Shown piece by piece: positions 17,024-27,200 of a DNA stretch of 64,000 nt. The notes beneath the pieces were generated by a model. The model saw nothing but the letters and a program-made list of their open reading frames with translations, was not told the origin of the DNA and did not search any database. The first letter of the stretch is position 1. Every line of letters begins with the position of its first letter. A program made the position numbers and the translations under genes. The stretch comes from a virus. The DNA is taken from IMG/VR virus record IMGVR_UViG_3300032245_001746, positions 1 through 64,000 of that record; one strand, 5' to 3'.

Positions 17024-17554
17024 TTAAATATTAATTGGTGCTGCAACTACTGTGTCTTTTAGTTGAACAAATTCATCTAACCAAATTCCATAATGTTTAA
17101 TATTTTTAGATAACACATCTAAATCTAGCGGAGCAACTCTCCATTTAGGATTACCTTCTTCATCTAATTTTATCACATTTGTATACTTGATTCTTCCCAA
17201 ATCATCTTTTACTTTTATCTTTTTCTTTCCTTCTATTACGACTTCTGGTTCATACTCTACCTCACAACGACACAAATGTAAATCTAACAAAGCTTCTTGT
17301 TGTGAAGCATTTAACATGTCATTCCAAACATCTGAACAAAGAATAATAGAAAAATCAAATTTTGGAGTTTGCCAAATTTTATTAAAATCTGAAAATTTGC
17401 CAACCTTTCCCCAATTAAATCGATCTTTAACAAAAGGTTTTGATTCATCAAATGCAACAGCAAATGTTGCATCTTTCAAATGAGGATGATATTTTGTTTT
17501 AACTTGCTCCACAACGTCAAAAACATTTGTTGTAGATTTCCAAACTATAGACAT
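17024..17554 (-). CDS. Phage metallopeptidase-family protein with lost HExxH
   Basis: 176 residues. The block FDFSIILCSDVWNDMLNASQQEALLDLHLCRCEVE matches the layout of the phage putative-metallopeptidase family (typical x-E-A-L-L-D-H-E-L-C-H). Here the zinc motif reads LDLHLCRC: the Glu and the second His are gone. The remainder (KWRVAPLDLDVLSKNIKHYGIW) fits the family's C-terminal part. I read it as a catalytically dead homologue, perhaps a binding protein. Family identity is from memory of the motif. Confidence 0.55.
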   Translation of the reverse strand: MSIVWKSTTNVFDVVEQVKTKYHPHLKDATFAVAFDESKPFVKDRFNWGKVGKFSDFNKIWQTPKFDFSIILCSDVWNDMLNASQQEALLDLHLCRCEVEYEPEVVIEGKKKIKVKDDLGRIKYTNVIKLDEEGNPKWRVAPLDLDVLSKNIKHYGIWLDEFVQLKDTVVAAPINI

Positions 17555-17594
17555 AAAATTTCCTTTTTAAAGTGTTCATAACACTGTACGTGAA

Positions 17595-18143
17595 TCAAGA
17601 TTGGTTTGGCATAGTTTGTGTCATTTTATCACTCAATTCATTAACCTTCTTTTGAAGTGTTTCAATTTTTTTTGATATATCTTCTGGCTTTTCTCCCAAA
17701 GATTCTTTACTTGCAAGTTTTATTTTTAATTCTTCAATTTCAGATTTTAATTTTGCAAGTTCGTCAATATCTTCATCTGTATATGTTAAATCTAATGATC
17801 TTACGTTTGTTGGATCTTGATCCATGCCCACAGATGATGGTTTAATAGGATTTGGCGACATTGTTAATGCCTTCATTAAATTCTTAACAGATTGATCAAC
17901 TTCTTCATTAGTTAATTTATTATTCAAATAATCATCAAATGCGTTTTGATCCCCATTAAATCCTAATGATAATTTCCAAATATCTTCCCAATATTTTTCA
18001 TCACATTTTGACGTATTATTTTTTTGTACAGATTCAGTAACAAACAATAATTCATCATCTGCTCTTTCTTCTTTCTTGAAAGCATCAGTTTTTAACGCAT
18101 CATTCCATTGATTCAACCATGTTTGAAATATTTCTTCACTCAT
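17595..18143 (-). CDS. Hypothetical acidic coiled-coil protein
   Basis: 182 residues from ATG 18143; the open frame extends to 18185 but no ribosome-binding site supports the earlier start. The first half is helical (IFQTWLNQWNDALKT, YWEDIWKLSLGFNG, YLNNKLTNEEVDQSVKNLMKAL). A Pro-rich linker follows, then a heptad coiled coil from about residue 125 (LAKLKSEIEELKIKLASK, ISKKIETLQKKVNELSDKM). No family recognised; scaffold or oligomerisation role possible. Confidence 0.6.
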   Translation of the reverse strand: MSEEIFQTWLNQWNDALKTDAFKKEERADDELLFVTESVQKNNTSKCDEKYWEDIWKLSLGFNGDQNAFDDYLNNKLTNEEVDQSVKNLMKALTMSPNPIKPSSVGMDQDPTNVRSLDLTYTDEDIDELAKLKSEIEELKIKLASKESLGEKPEDISKKIETLQKKVNELSDKMTQTMPNQS

Positions 18144-18210
18144 AATATTGTTTTGAGAAAACTCAATCCTTATATAAAATATCAATTATATATGTTGTTT
18201 TTATACATTT

Positions 18211-18618
18211 TTAGCTTAAAATTGTTCCATTTAAAATATTAGCACAAGACCAGTGCGGATCATTGTGAGGAATATATTCTTTATTGGTATAAAAACTCAT
18301 TTGAAATGTATATTTATAAGGTTTTTCAAAAACTTCTTCCAATTCCATGCCAGATTTTAAATCATTAATAATGCTAATTGGCAATTTAACACTATCTTCT
18401 TCTGTTGCAAGAAATACTTTTTTAGCAAATTGCGTTGCAGCAATTGCTGCACCATCTGTCATTAAAATAGAAACAAATCTTTGTTTGTCGATTCCATTTA
18501 ACAATTCAGCTATAGCGGTATATACCGCTATAACCTGACCTTTTTTTGGTTCATGTAATCTAATATCAAAAAAACAATCATCAAAATTTGATTCGTTTAT
18601 AATTAATTCATTATCCAT
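18211..18618 (-). CDS. Hypothetical protein (135 aa)
   Basis: 135 residues, compact alpha/beta, opening MDNELIINESNFDDCFFDIRLHEPKKGQ. The central VIAVYTAIAELLNGI...FVSILMTDGAAIAATQFAKKVF region is followed by a KYTFQMSFYTNKEYIPHNDP tail. Family not recognised. The gene contains a perfect 22-bp palindrome. It is located directly downstream of the Pol III C-half gene. Confidence 0.6.
   Translation of the reverse strand: MDNELIINESNFDDCFFDIRLHEPKKGQVIAVYTAIAELLNGIDKQRFVSILMTDGAAIAATQFAKKVFLATEEDSVKLPISIINDLKSGMELEEVFEKPYKYTFQMSFYTNKEYIPHNDPHWSCANILNGTILS
18511..18532. repeat. Perfect 22-bp palindrome inside a coding region
   Basis: Self-complementary over all 22 bases (tatagcggta and its reverse complement, centre tat/ata), within the 18211 gene. 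GC-richer than its surroundings. It could be an operator-like protein site or an RNA hairpin; the coding sequence reads through it. Confidence 0.7.
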
Positions 18619-18626
18619 TTGACTTC

Positions 18627-21260
18627 CTATATTACAATTAATTCTGGTTTCTTTTTAGGCTTAACAACATCCATAAAAGGACGCTTCATTACTAATAATC
18701 TAGTATCATCTTCTTTTTTTTCTGGAATTTCTTTCCATCTAATAGCTTTAGGAGGACTGTCAAATGTATAATTCTTAAAAGGAGGTTCTGGTTTCTTTAA
18801 CCTTATTTTAAGGAAATTACCTTTTCTAATATCAGACTCCCAATATTCTAAATCAGAAGCAAATCTTTGATAATCGACATCCCAAAAAGTTACTTTAAAT
18901 TTAAAAGAATCGGAATCCTCCATAGTAACCTCATAATATACAGTACCTTTAGCAGATTCTTTACGCTTTGGTTTTTCTATAACCTGCGCTTCAACCATAG
19001 AAATACAAATATTATCTTTAGAATCAAAATCAGAAATGGTAAATCCACCAGAATAATCTGGACTTGAGTCCATCAAATGATTCCAACTAAATCCATAACA
19101 AGAAGATTCTGCGACTTGTACTGGTTCATTAAACAATTTTTGCAAATCTTCATCAATTTCTACTTGAATATCAAATTCATCTAATGACAACAAAGAATCT
19201 TGCTCATTTTTAAGAACATTGCTTTCTTTGGATTTTTTATATTTCTTCAATAACTTCCAAGTTTCATGTATTATATCTTTTTGTTCGTTTGAATCAATAA
19301 TTTCTTCACGAAACTTAAAATCATTAAATGATTTAAATGAAGTTTCATCAAAATTTTCAAATTTATCAAAAAATAATTCTGAGAATTCATCTTCAAAAGA
19401 AACTTTCAATTCCAAAATTAATTTAGAAACACTTTTAGCATATCGATCATTTCTTGACGAAATCTTTTTTTGCTCTTCTTTAAAGTATTCATAATATGAA
19501 TATAATTTAGTTCTGTCTGCGTCTTTAAATAATCCAAGAGAAATTAAAGGTTTTAAAACCTTTGCATCTGTACCGAATCGACTTAAAAAATCAACAAATG
19601 AAGAATATGGTTGATTTTCAACAATTCTTTGTGCCACTTCTTCTCCTATTCCTTTTATATTAGAAAATCCAATATAAATTTCATCATCAACAATAGAAAA
19701 ATTATCTTTAGACTTATTCAAATCTAAAGGTTTAATTTTTACATTCATACTTTCAGCTTCTCTTCTATATTCTTTTATTTTAACATCATCTTTTACAGAT
19801 TTTAATATTCCAACAAAAAAATCTAATGGATAATGTGCTTTTAAATATAAAAGGCGAGCAGACAAAATTGTGTAACAAACAGCATGACTTGAATTAAATC
19901 CATATTCGGCAAAAGCTTCTATTTGAGTCCACAATTCTTCAACTTGTTCTTTTGTCCAAGCTAAAACTTTTTGTCCATTTTCAATAAACATATCTTTATA
20001 TTTTTGAAATACTTTAACTTTCTTTTTGGAAATTGCTTTTCTTATTATTTCACAATGCATTTCTGGAATTCCGCCAACAACATTCAATATTTTTAATGTT
20101 TGCTCCTGAAAACACATAACACCATAAGTTTTTTTCAAAATTGGCTCTAATACTGGATGCAATTCATAATATTCTCTTCCCTTTTTTCTTTCAATAAAAC
20201 GTTCATCCATTTTCATAGATAATGGACCTGGACGGTAAATAGACGAATAAATTACCAAATCATAAAAAATATCAACACCACCCTTTTTAACCATTTCTCT
20301 AATACCATCAGAGTCAAACTGAAATATGCATTTTAATCTACCTTGATTCGCTAAATTTAATGCTTTCAAATCAGTAATATAAGCATCTTCATTAGACCAG
20401 TCTGGACAGTTTTCATAAGCACAAATAGAACTTATTCCCAATCTTTGTTTGACAGATTTAGTTATTTGAGCCAACTGTGTTAGATTAGATAATCTTAACG
20501 TATCTATCTTAATAAGACCCAAAGGTCCCAAATCAGTTCCTAATAATCCTTCACCAAAAGCAGAAACATATTTATCACTTTCTGTTTTAACGAACGGAAC
20601 TATATTGTCAATTCTTTGATTTGAGATAATCAAGCCACCAGCATGAGTGCCAACTGTTTTGTTTCTGTTAATTATTCTTCTTACTACATCTGCAACTTCT
20701 GGATTTTCTTCGCAATATTTGCGTAAGTCTGGATATTCCTCAATTGCTTTATCTAAAGATAAAACTTTTCCATCTTCATCTTTAAGACCAATTTTTGTAG
20801 TTATATTTAATATTTCATTACGATCTTTATCGTAAACCCTTGCAGCATCTAAAAATGATGATTTAATCTTAAATGTTCCATATGTTCCAATTGCACATAC
20901 ATTATCTTCACCAAACGTTTTTGGTGCCCAAACATTTCTTATGTAATCACATACTTCATCCTGAAAGTCCGTATCAATATCAGGAAATTCGCCCTGAACC
21001 ATTCGTGGCTCAATATTTATGTCAAAATTATCAACCATACCTAAAAGGTAAGTTATCAACAAATTATTTTCATTATTTTCAAACTTATCGCCATTTTTAA
21101 ATAATTCAAAAATATAATCAAATTCCATTTGATTATCAATTTGTTTGATTTCGTATAAAAGTCGGTCTTGATGTTTTTTATCTTCATTTAATCCAAGTTG
21201 CTTTAATTTTAAATAACAAGCACTTATTATCTCTTTTTTTGGATCAACAGAAACACTCAT
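18627..21260 (-). CDS. dnaE: DNA polymerase III alpha, catalytic C-terminal half
   Basis: 877 residues. It lacks the PHP domain and the GPGRG[SC] palm segment. The palm catalytic motif is PDIDTDF at residues 93-99. Typical DnaE blocks follow: GTHAGGLIIS, GLIKIDTLRLSNL, CIFQFDSDGIREMVKKG, YRPGPLSMKMDERFIERKKG, EYGFNSSHAVCYTILSARLLYLKAHYP, the helix-hairpin-helix (FSNIKGIGEEVAQRI) and a C-terminal OB-type domain (KGTVYYEVTMEDSDSFKFKV). The N-terminal about 90 residues look like a decayed copy of the segment normally preceding the motif (DRLLYEI, YLLGMVDNFDI). The missing half is encoded at 33042. Stop/start overlaps couple it to the SLOG-like gene. Confidence 0.92.
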   Translation of the reverse strand: MSVSVDPKKEIISACYLKLKQLGLNEDKKHQDRLLYEIKQIDNQMEFDYIFELFKNGDKFENNENNLLITYLLGMVDNFDINIEPRMVQGEFPDIDTDFQDEVCDYIRNVWAPKTFGEDNVCAIGTYGTFKIKSSFLDAARVYDKDRNEILNITTKIGLKDEDGKVLSLDKAIEEYPDLRKYCEENPEVADVVRRIINRNKTVGTHAGGLIISNQRIDNIVPFVKTESDKYVSAFGEGLLGTDLGPLGLIKIDTLRLSNLTQLAQITKSVKQRLGISSICAYENCPDWSNEDAYITDLKALNLANQGRLKCIFQFDSDGIREMVKKGGVDIFYDLVIYSSIYRPGPLSMKMDERFIERKKGREYYELHPVLEPILKKTYGVMCFQEQTLKILNVVGGIPEMHCEIIRKAISKKKVKVFQKYKDMFIENGQKVLAWTKEQVEELWTQIEAFAEYGFNSSHAVCYTILSARLLYLKAHYPLDFFVGILKSVKDDVKIKEYRREAESMNVKIKPLDLNKSKDNFSIVDDEIYIGFSNIKGIGEEVAQRIVENQPYSSFVDFLSRFGTDAKVLKPLISLGLFKDADRTKLYSYYEYFKEEQKKISSRNDRYAKSVSKLILELKVSFEDEFSELFFDKFENFDETSFKSFNDFKFREEIIDSNEQKDIIHETWKLLKKYKKSKESNVLKNEQDSLLSLDEFDIQVEIDEDLQKLFNEPVQVAESSCYGFSWNHLMDSSPDYSGGFTISDFDSKDNICISMVEAQVIEKPKRKESAKGTVYYEVTMEDSDSFKFKVTFWDVDYQRFASDLEYWESDIRKGNFLKIRLKKPEPPFKNYTFDSPPKAIRWKEIPEKKEDDTRLLVMKRPFMDVVKPKKKPELIVI

Positions 21261-21751
21261 TTTAAATCAACTTTCTTCAAAGAAAAACCCATAGCCAAAA
21301 ACAGATTGTACAAATATTTGCCAGAAAGTAAAGTTATTCCTTTTGAAGTTTTTTCACTATTTCCAGCTACATTTAATATTTTAATATTATTTGTTGTAAT
21401 CCAATTAATTACTTTATCTGTTTTTATTGGATCATTTAAATCAACATCAATATATGGCTTATTATAATAATTAATTGCTTTTAATGTACAAATTTCGCCA
21501 GCAGAATTTTTATGTGTAAAAATTCTTAAAGTACCATCAGCATCTTTCACATTACAATAAGTTCTTGGAGAATAACTAACTGATTTATGTTCCTTTGCAT
21601 TATATGTTATTGCATATTCTGGTCTGGGTCCATCTAACGTCTTAAATCCTTTTGGCATTGTGCCGCCAACTTCAACACCAAAACGATATGCAACAAATAT
21701 AGCTGAAATATCCACCCCATTTTGGAATCCAGATATCAACCGTTTAATCAT
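21257..21751 (-). CDS. Putative molybdenum-carrier / SLOG (YpsA-like) family protein
   Basis: 164 residues from ATG 21751 (MIKRLISGFQNGVD). Family features: SGFQNGVDISAIFVAYRFGVEVGGTMPKGF (normally S-G-G-Q-T-G-V-D-R-A-A-L), DGPRPEY, SPRTYCNVKDADGTLRIF, KPYIDVDL and a late ILNVAGNSEKTSKGI. These match the Rossmann-like Pfam 'putative molybdenum carrier' group related to LOG/SLOG nucleotide-sensing domains. The GQTG loop is changed to FQNG. Metal transport is unlikely; nucleotide or ligand sensing is a better guess. It sits between gyrA (8 bp overlap) and the polymerase gene (ATGA overlap). Confidence 0.75.
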   Translation of the reverse strand: MIKRLISGFQNGVDISAIFVAYRFGVEVGGTMPKGFKTLDGPRPEYAITYNAKEHKSVSYSPRTYCNVKDADGTLRIFTHKNSAGEICTLKAINYYNKPYIDVDLNDPIKTDKVINWITTNNIKILNVAGNSEKTSKGITLLSGKYLYNLFLAMGFSLKKVDLK

Positions 21752-24230
21752 TTTTAATCTCACAATTTTTGATCTTGGTCATTTTAACAACTGTTTCTCC
21801 AACATCAAGTTTTACAATTTTAACTCCAGTTGTAGTACGTCCAGTTTCTCTAATATCTTCAGAATCTATTCTAATGCATTTTCCTGAAGAAGTCATAACC
21901 AAAATAGAATCACCTTTAGCTATATCAGACGCCCCTATTATGTTTCCATTTTTCTGAAGAGTATTCTTTTTAATTACAGAATATCCCTTAACATTTCTAT
22001 TAGATAATGATTTATATTCATCAGATTTTGTTTTCTTACCAAAACCACCAGATGTAATAACTAAAATATCTGGGACTTCCGTTTTATCTAAAGTAAATAC
22101 TTGAGCTACTTCATCTGAAGGGTCTAATTTTAGAGCCTTACTTCCTCTAGTTATTCTGCCTTGTGTTGGCACAATTTTTTCAGAATATCTAACAGATTGA
22201 CCACATGAAGTTACAATAAAAACATCTCTCTTTCCATCTGTAATACAGGCAAATTTAACTTCATCTTTATCATTTAAAGTAATTGCTGTTAATCCAGAAT
22301 TCTTTCTTGTAGTATCGTATTCTGATATTTCTGTCTTTTTAATTATACCATTTTTAGTAACTATAGTCAAATAACCTTTTTGCTTAATATCTTTTAAACT
22401 AATCATGTTGGTAACTAATTCACCAGTATTTAATTGCAACAAATTACTTACATGAGTACCCTTGGCTGTTTTACTAGTAATTGGTAATTGATAAGCCTTT
22501 CTTTGATAAACCAAACCATGATTAGTGAAAAATAAAATTAAATTTTTACTATTAGCCTCAAATATCTCAAACATATTTTCAGCAGCTTCCGGCTTATTTA
22601 CACCTAAAGAACCCACGCCACCACGATTTTGAATTCTATATTGTTCTGCTGGTACAGATTTTACATATCCATCACCAGTTAAAGATATTATCAACTGTTC
22701 ATTTTTAACCAAATCTTCATCATTAATTTCTTGTGCAACTTCTTCAATTGAAGTTAATCTATTGTCTCCATGTTTTTTAACTATTTCTTCTTGTTGAGAA
22801 ATAATAAAATTATTCATTTCATCTTTAGATGATAAAACTTTTTGAAGCCATTTAGATCTATCAACTAAATTTGTTCTTTCTTTTTCAAGATTAGCACCTT
22901 CTAATTTTGTTATTTGTTTCAACGTAATAGCTAAAACAGCTTTTGCTTGTTCAGATGATGAAACATATTTTTTACTTATAAGCTGATTTTCAGCATCTTC
23001 TGGATTATCTGAATCCATTATTAATTTAACAACTTTTTCAATTTTGTTAAGAATGCCTATCAATCCATCAAGAATATGAATTCTTGCAGAAGCTTTTTTG
23101 TATTCAGCATTAAATCTATTAGTTAGTACAATAACTCTATGATCTACAAAAGCTTTCACCAATTGAATTATATTAGCTTCAGGAACCACTTTGCCATCAA
23201 TTAATACAGTTGAATTGACTGATATAGATTTTCTTAAACAAGTCTGTTTTAACAGAATATTTAAAACTAATTCTGCATTGCCGTTTTTAGCAATATCAAT
23301 TACAATGTTGACACCAGTTTTTTTAGAAGAAAGATTTTTTAAATCTGAAATTCCAGAAATTTTATCTGTTTCTACTAAATTCTTAATTTCATTACAAAAT
23401 TGATCTGGACTTGTTTGATATGGAAGTTCGCTAATTATAATTTTAGACCCAGACTTGTCTTTTAATATATCATATTTACCTTCAAGTTTTATACTTCCTC
23501 TTCCAGTCTTATAATAATCCAAAACTCCATCTTGACCCAATAATTTCCCACCTGTTGGAAAATCTGGTCCTGGCATCAATTTAATTATTTTTTCATAAGA
23601 AACATTTGGATTTTTTATGTATTCTTTTACTACAGAAACAACTTCTTTTAAATTATGAGGCAACATTTTTGTTGCCCAACCAACAGCAATTCCTTCACAA
23701 CCATTTACCAACAAGTTTGGAATTAACGTTGGCAATATTGTAGGCTCTTCCATTTTTTCATTATAATTTGGAACAAAAGGAACAGCATCTTTACTGATTT
23801 CTTCAAGTAACAATTCTCCATATTTAGATAATTTAGCTTCAGTATAACGTTGTGCCGCACATGCATCACCATCAATATTCCCAAAATTACCCTGTCCTGT
23901 TAAAAGAGGATATCTTAAAACCCATGATTGAACCAATCTACATAGTGTGGGATAAACAACCATATCACCATGAGGATGGTAATTTCCTGAACAAAAACCA
24001 GTTATTTTAGCACATTTTTCTGTAGCGGAATTTGGATATAAATTCAATTCATGCATTGAATATAAAACTCTTCTTTGAGATGGTTTTAATCCATCTCTAG
24101 CATCAGGCAATGCTCTATCCTCAAGAGACATAAATGCATATTTTGTGAATCTGTTGTCTAAAACTAAAGCTAACTCTTCAGTGTTTAAATACTGATCTTG
24201 TTTAATATTTTTACTATCTTTTATTTTCAT
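21744..24230 (-). CDS. gyrA: DNA gyrase subunit A
   Basis: 828 residues, full length. Active-site tyrosine Y129 lies in AAQRYTEAKL. The conserved N-domain shows RALPDARDGLKPSQRRVLYSM, GNYHPHGDMVVYPTLCRLVQ and LTGQGNFGNIDGD. The C-terminal beta-pinwheel contains QNRGGVGSLGV, a GyrA-box-like sequence that indicates gyrase (DNA wrapping) rather than topoisomerase IV. With GyrB directly upstream (1 bp gap), it makes a complete phage type II topoisomerase of bacterial type, unlike the T4 39/52/60 enzyme. Probably controls supercoiling of replicating phage DNA. Confidence 0.95.
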   Translation of the reverse strand: MKIKDSKNIKQDQYLNTEELALVLDNRFTKYAFMSLEDRALPDARDGLKPSQRRVLYSMHELNLYPNSATEKCAKITGFCSGNYHPHGDMVVYPTLCRLVQSWVLRYPLLTGQGNFGNIDGDACAAQRYTEAKLSKYGELLLEEISKDAVPFVPNYNEKMEEPTILPTLIPNLLVNGCEGIAVGWATKMLPHNLKEVVSVVKEYIKNPNVSYEKIIKLMPGPDFPTGGKLLGQDGVLDYYKTGRGSIKLEGKYDILKDKSGSKIIISELPYQTSPDQFCNEIKNLVETDKISGISDLKNLSSKKTGVNIVIDIAKNGNAELVLNILLKQTCLRKSISVNSTVLIDGKVVPEANIIQLVKAFVDHRVIVLTNRFNAEYKKASARIHILDGLIGILNKIEKVVKLIMDSDNPEDAENQLISKKYVSSSEQAKAVLAITLKQITKLEGANLEKERTNLVDRSKWLQKVLSSKDEMNNFIISQQEEIVKKHGDNRLTSIEEVAQEINDEDLVKNEQLIISLTGDGYVKSVPAEQYRIQNRGGVGSLGVNKPEAAENMFEIFEANSKNLILFFTNHGLVYQRKAYQLPITSKTAKGTHVSNLLQLNTGELVTNMISLKDIKQKGYLTIVTKNGIIKKTEISEYDTTRKNSGLTAITLNDKDEVKFACITDGKRDVFIVTSCGQSVRYSEKIVPTQGRITRGSKALKLDPSDEVAQVFTLDKTEVPDILVITSGGFGKKTKSDEYKSLSNRNVKGYSVIKKNTLQKNGNIIGASDIAKGDSILVMTSSGKCIRIDSEDIRETGRTTTGVKIVKLDVGETVVKMTKIKNCEIKND

Positions 24231-24231
24231 T

Positions 24232-27200
24232 TTATGCCTTTTTAATTACACTGTTTACTTGATTAATTATATGATCTTTTCTTAATTGTACGTTAGAACC
24301 CATCAATACAGAAACCATTCTTTCTGATTCTGCAAGATCGTTTAACTCTAATTTTATCAATCTTCTGTTTTCAACATTCATTGTTGTGTCAGCCAATTGA
24401 TCAGCATCCATTTCTCCCAAACCTTTAAATCTAACCACTTTCGATTTAGGATTTTGTTTCACTAATAATTGCATTTCTTGATCAGTCCATGCAAATATTC
24501 TACTTTTACCCAAATCAACACAATATAAAGGTGGTTGAGCCAAATATAAATGACCATTAGCAACTAAAGGCTTCATGTATCTGTAAAAGAATGTTAACAA
24601 TAAAGTCGAAATATGACAACCATCATCATCGGCGTCTGCCATTAAAATGATTTTATTATATCTTAATTTTTCAATGTTAAAATCTTCTTTAATTCCAGTT
24701 CCTATTGCTATAATCAATGATTGAATTTCTTTATTTTTTAATAAAGAAGCAATATCTTTCTTTTCAGCATTTATAATTTTACCTCTAATTGGCAAAATTG
24801 CTTGAAATTCTGGATCTCTTCCGTCTTTTCCTGATCCGGCTGCACTATCGCCTTCCACAATAAACAACTCTGAAATTGCAACATTTTCAGTATTACAATC
24901 ATAAAGTTTTCCTGGCATTCTATTAGATTTTCCAAGAAAACCTTTTCTTTTAATTAGGTCAGATTGTTTTTTAGCCGCTGTTCTTGCCTCTTGTGCAATT
25001 AATGCTCGTTCTACAATTTTTTTAACAATAGGTGCGTTTTTATCAAAAAACGAAGTCAGCATATTTGTAGTTAAATTACTTACTACAGTTTCAGCTTCTG
25101 TTGATCCTAATTTTGACTTAGTTTGTGACACAAATTCTGGTCTTGGAAATCTAATACTCACAATTGCAGACAAACCTTCTCTTACATCATCTCCATTTAA
25201 ATTAGGAGCATTTTCCTTTATTAATTTATTATTTCTAGCAAATGTGTTAACAACTCTTGTCAATGCAGTTTTAAAACCAGAAACATGAGTGCCACCATCA
25301 GTAGTTACAATATTATTTACAAAAGATATAATAGATTCGTCATCATCATTAGAATATAATAAAGCTATTTCAACTTGACATTGTTGTCCTGGTCTTGAAG
25401 TCAAATCAGATTTAGCAGAGGCATAAATAGGAGTTGCAGGATAAGTATCCTCTTTTCCTTCAGATAAATATTTTAAATAATCTACTATTCCGCCATCAAA
25501 ACAAAAAGTTTCATTAATTCCAGTTGATTCATTAATAAATGATATTTTTAATCCTTTATTAAGAAATGCCATTTCTTTTAATCTTTTTGTAATGATATTA
25601 TCATTGTATTTTATACCATTTTTAAAAATTTGCTTATCTGCATGCCATTGAATTTTTGTTCCAGTTTGTTTATCTTTCTTATCTAAAGATCTTATTTTTT
25701 GAATTTTACCTTTAGGCTTACCTTCAGAAAAAGATTGTTGCCATAAATATCCATCACGATGAACTTCTGCCACTAATAAATCTGATAAAGCGTTAACACA
25801 AGATGCGCCAACACCATGTAAACCACCAGAAGCGTCATAGCCTGATCCAGAACCACCAAATTTTCCTCCTGCATGAAGTACAGTTAAAACCACTTCTAAA
25901 GCTGATTTCTTTTCTGTTGGATGCATATCAACTGGAATACCTCGACCATTGTCCTCAATAGAAATTGTTTCACCATCTTTTTCTATTTTTATTTTTATTT
26001 CATTACAATGACCTGCCATTGCTTCATCAATTGAATTATGAAGTAAAATGCCTCCGCTGCCACCTACAAAATTTTCATCATCTTCAACTGAAAAGTCATA
26101 AACAAAAGGATGATTTTCACCATCAATTTTTTTGATTGATTTTATTTTTAATGCACCTAAATCGCAATTATTTTCTTTTGCATAATAACATCTGTAAGAT
26201 TTTTCATTTCCAATATACCATTCTACTTTATTTTTATAAAAACTAAAACTTTTTTGTATACTAAGCAACAAGTAAGAAAATTGATTTATTAAAACTTTAC
26301 TTGAAGACGTATATGCAAGTTTTTGTTTTAATTCTATGTTTTTATTTATAAATTGATTAGTTGGATAACCATCACCACTACTCATGGCAAAAACAAGTAA
26401 TTCTCTCTGTCTATCAGAACAATTCCAAATAAAACTAGGAATTGATTTCTTATAACAATTTCTTCCTAACTTGAAATAATCTGTAATCACAGCCACTGCT
26501 TTATTACAATAAACATTATTTGCAGTATCATGTGCTGGTCTAGTGCTTGGATTAAATCCAAAACAATTTTTAATTGTTTTTATAACTTGTTTTAAAAATT
26601 TTAATTCATGAGATCCAACAGATAACACACAATCTAGCATATCTTTGTTTGGTCTATGTCTCACACATCCTTCAGCTAAATAATATCCAACAAATTTAAT
26701 AAAATCATCATTAATATTTAAATATCTATTTATTTTAGATTTTTTGAATCCAATTTTACATTTTTTAGGAACTTTAGATTGTAAACCAAGTTCTACTATA
26801 AGTTTTACAGGAACATAACCAAACCTTTTAAAATTTGAATAATAATTAGAAGGCTTATTTTCTTTAATTAACCAGTCTTTAATTAAAGATCTATTTAATC
26901 TTATAAAATCTGAAATAGATTCAAAATAAACGTTAGAACCTTTATGATTATAAAAAATATCTAAACAATCTAATTCTTCATTGTAATCAACATTGTTTAA
27001 ATCCACTTTACTTGGAACTATCACATATTGACCTTCAATTAAATCTTTTGTTTTGATTGATTTAAATATTGAATCATTACATTTTGTAAATAGCGAATGG
27101 CAATCAGTTACATTTACTTTCAAGTTATTTTGTAATTTGACTTCATATAAATCATGACTTGTTTTGTGTTTGTATAATCTAGTTATTTTCTTCCAATGCA

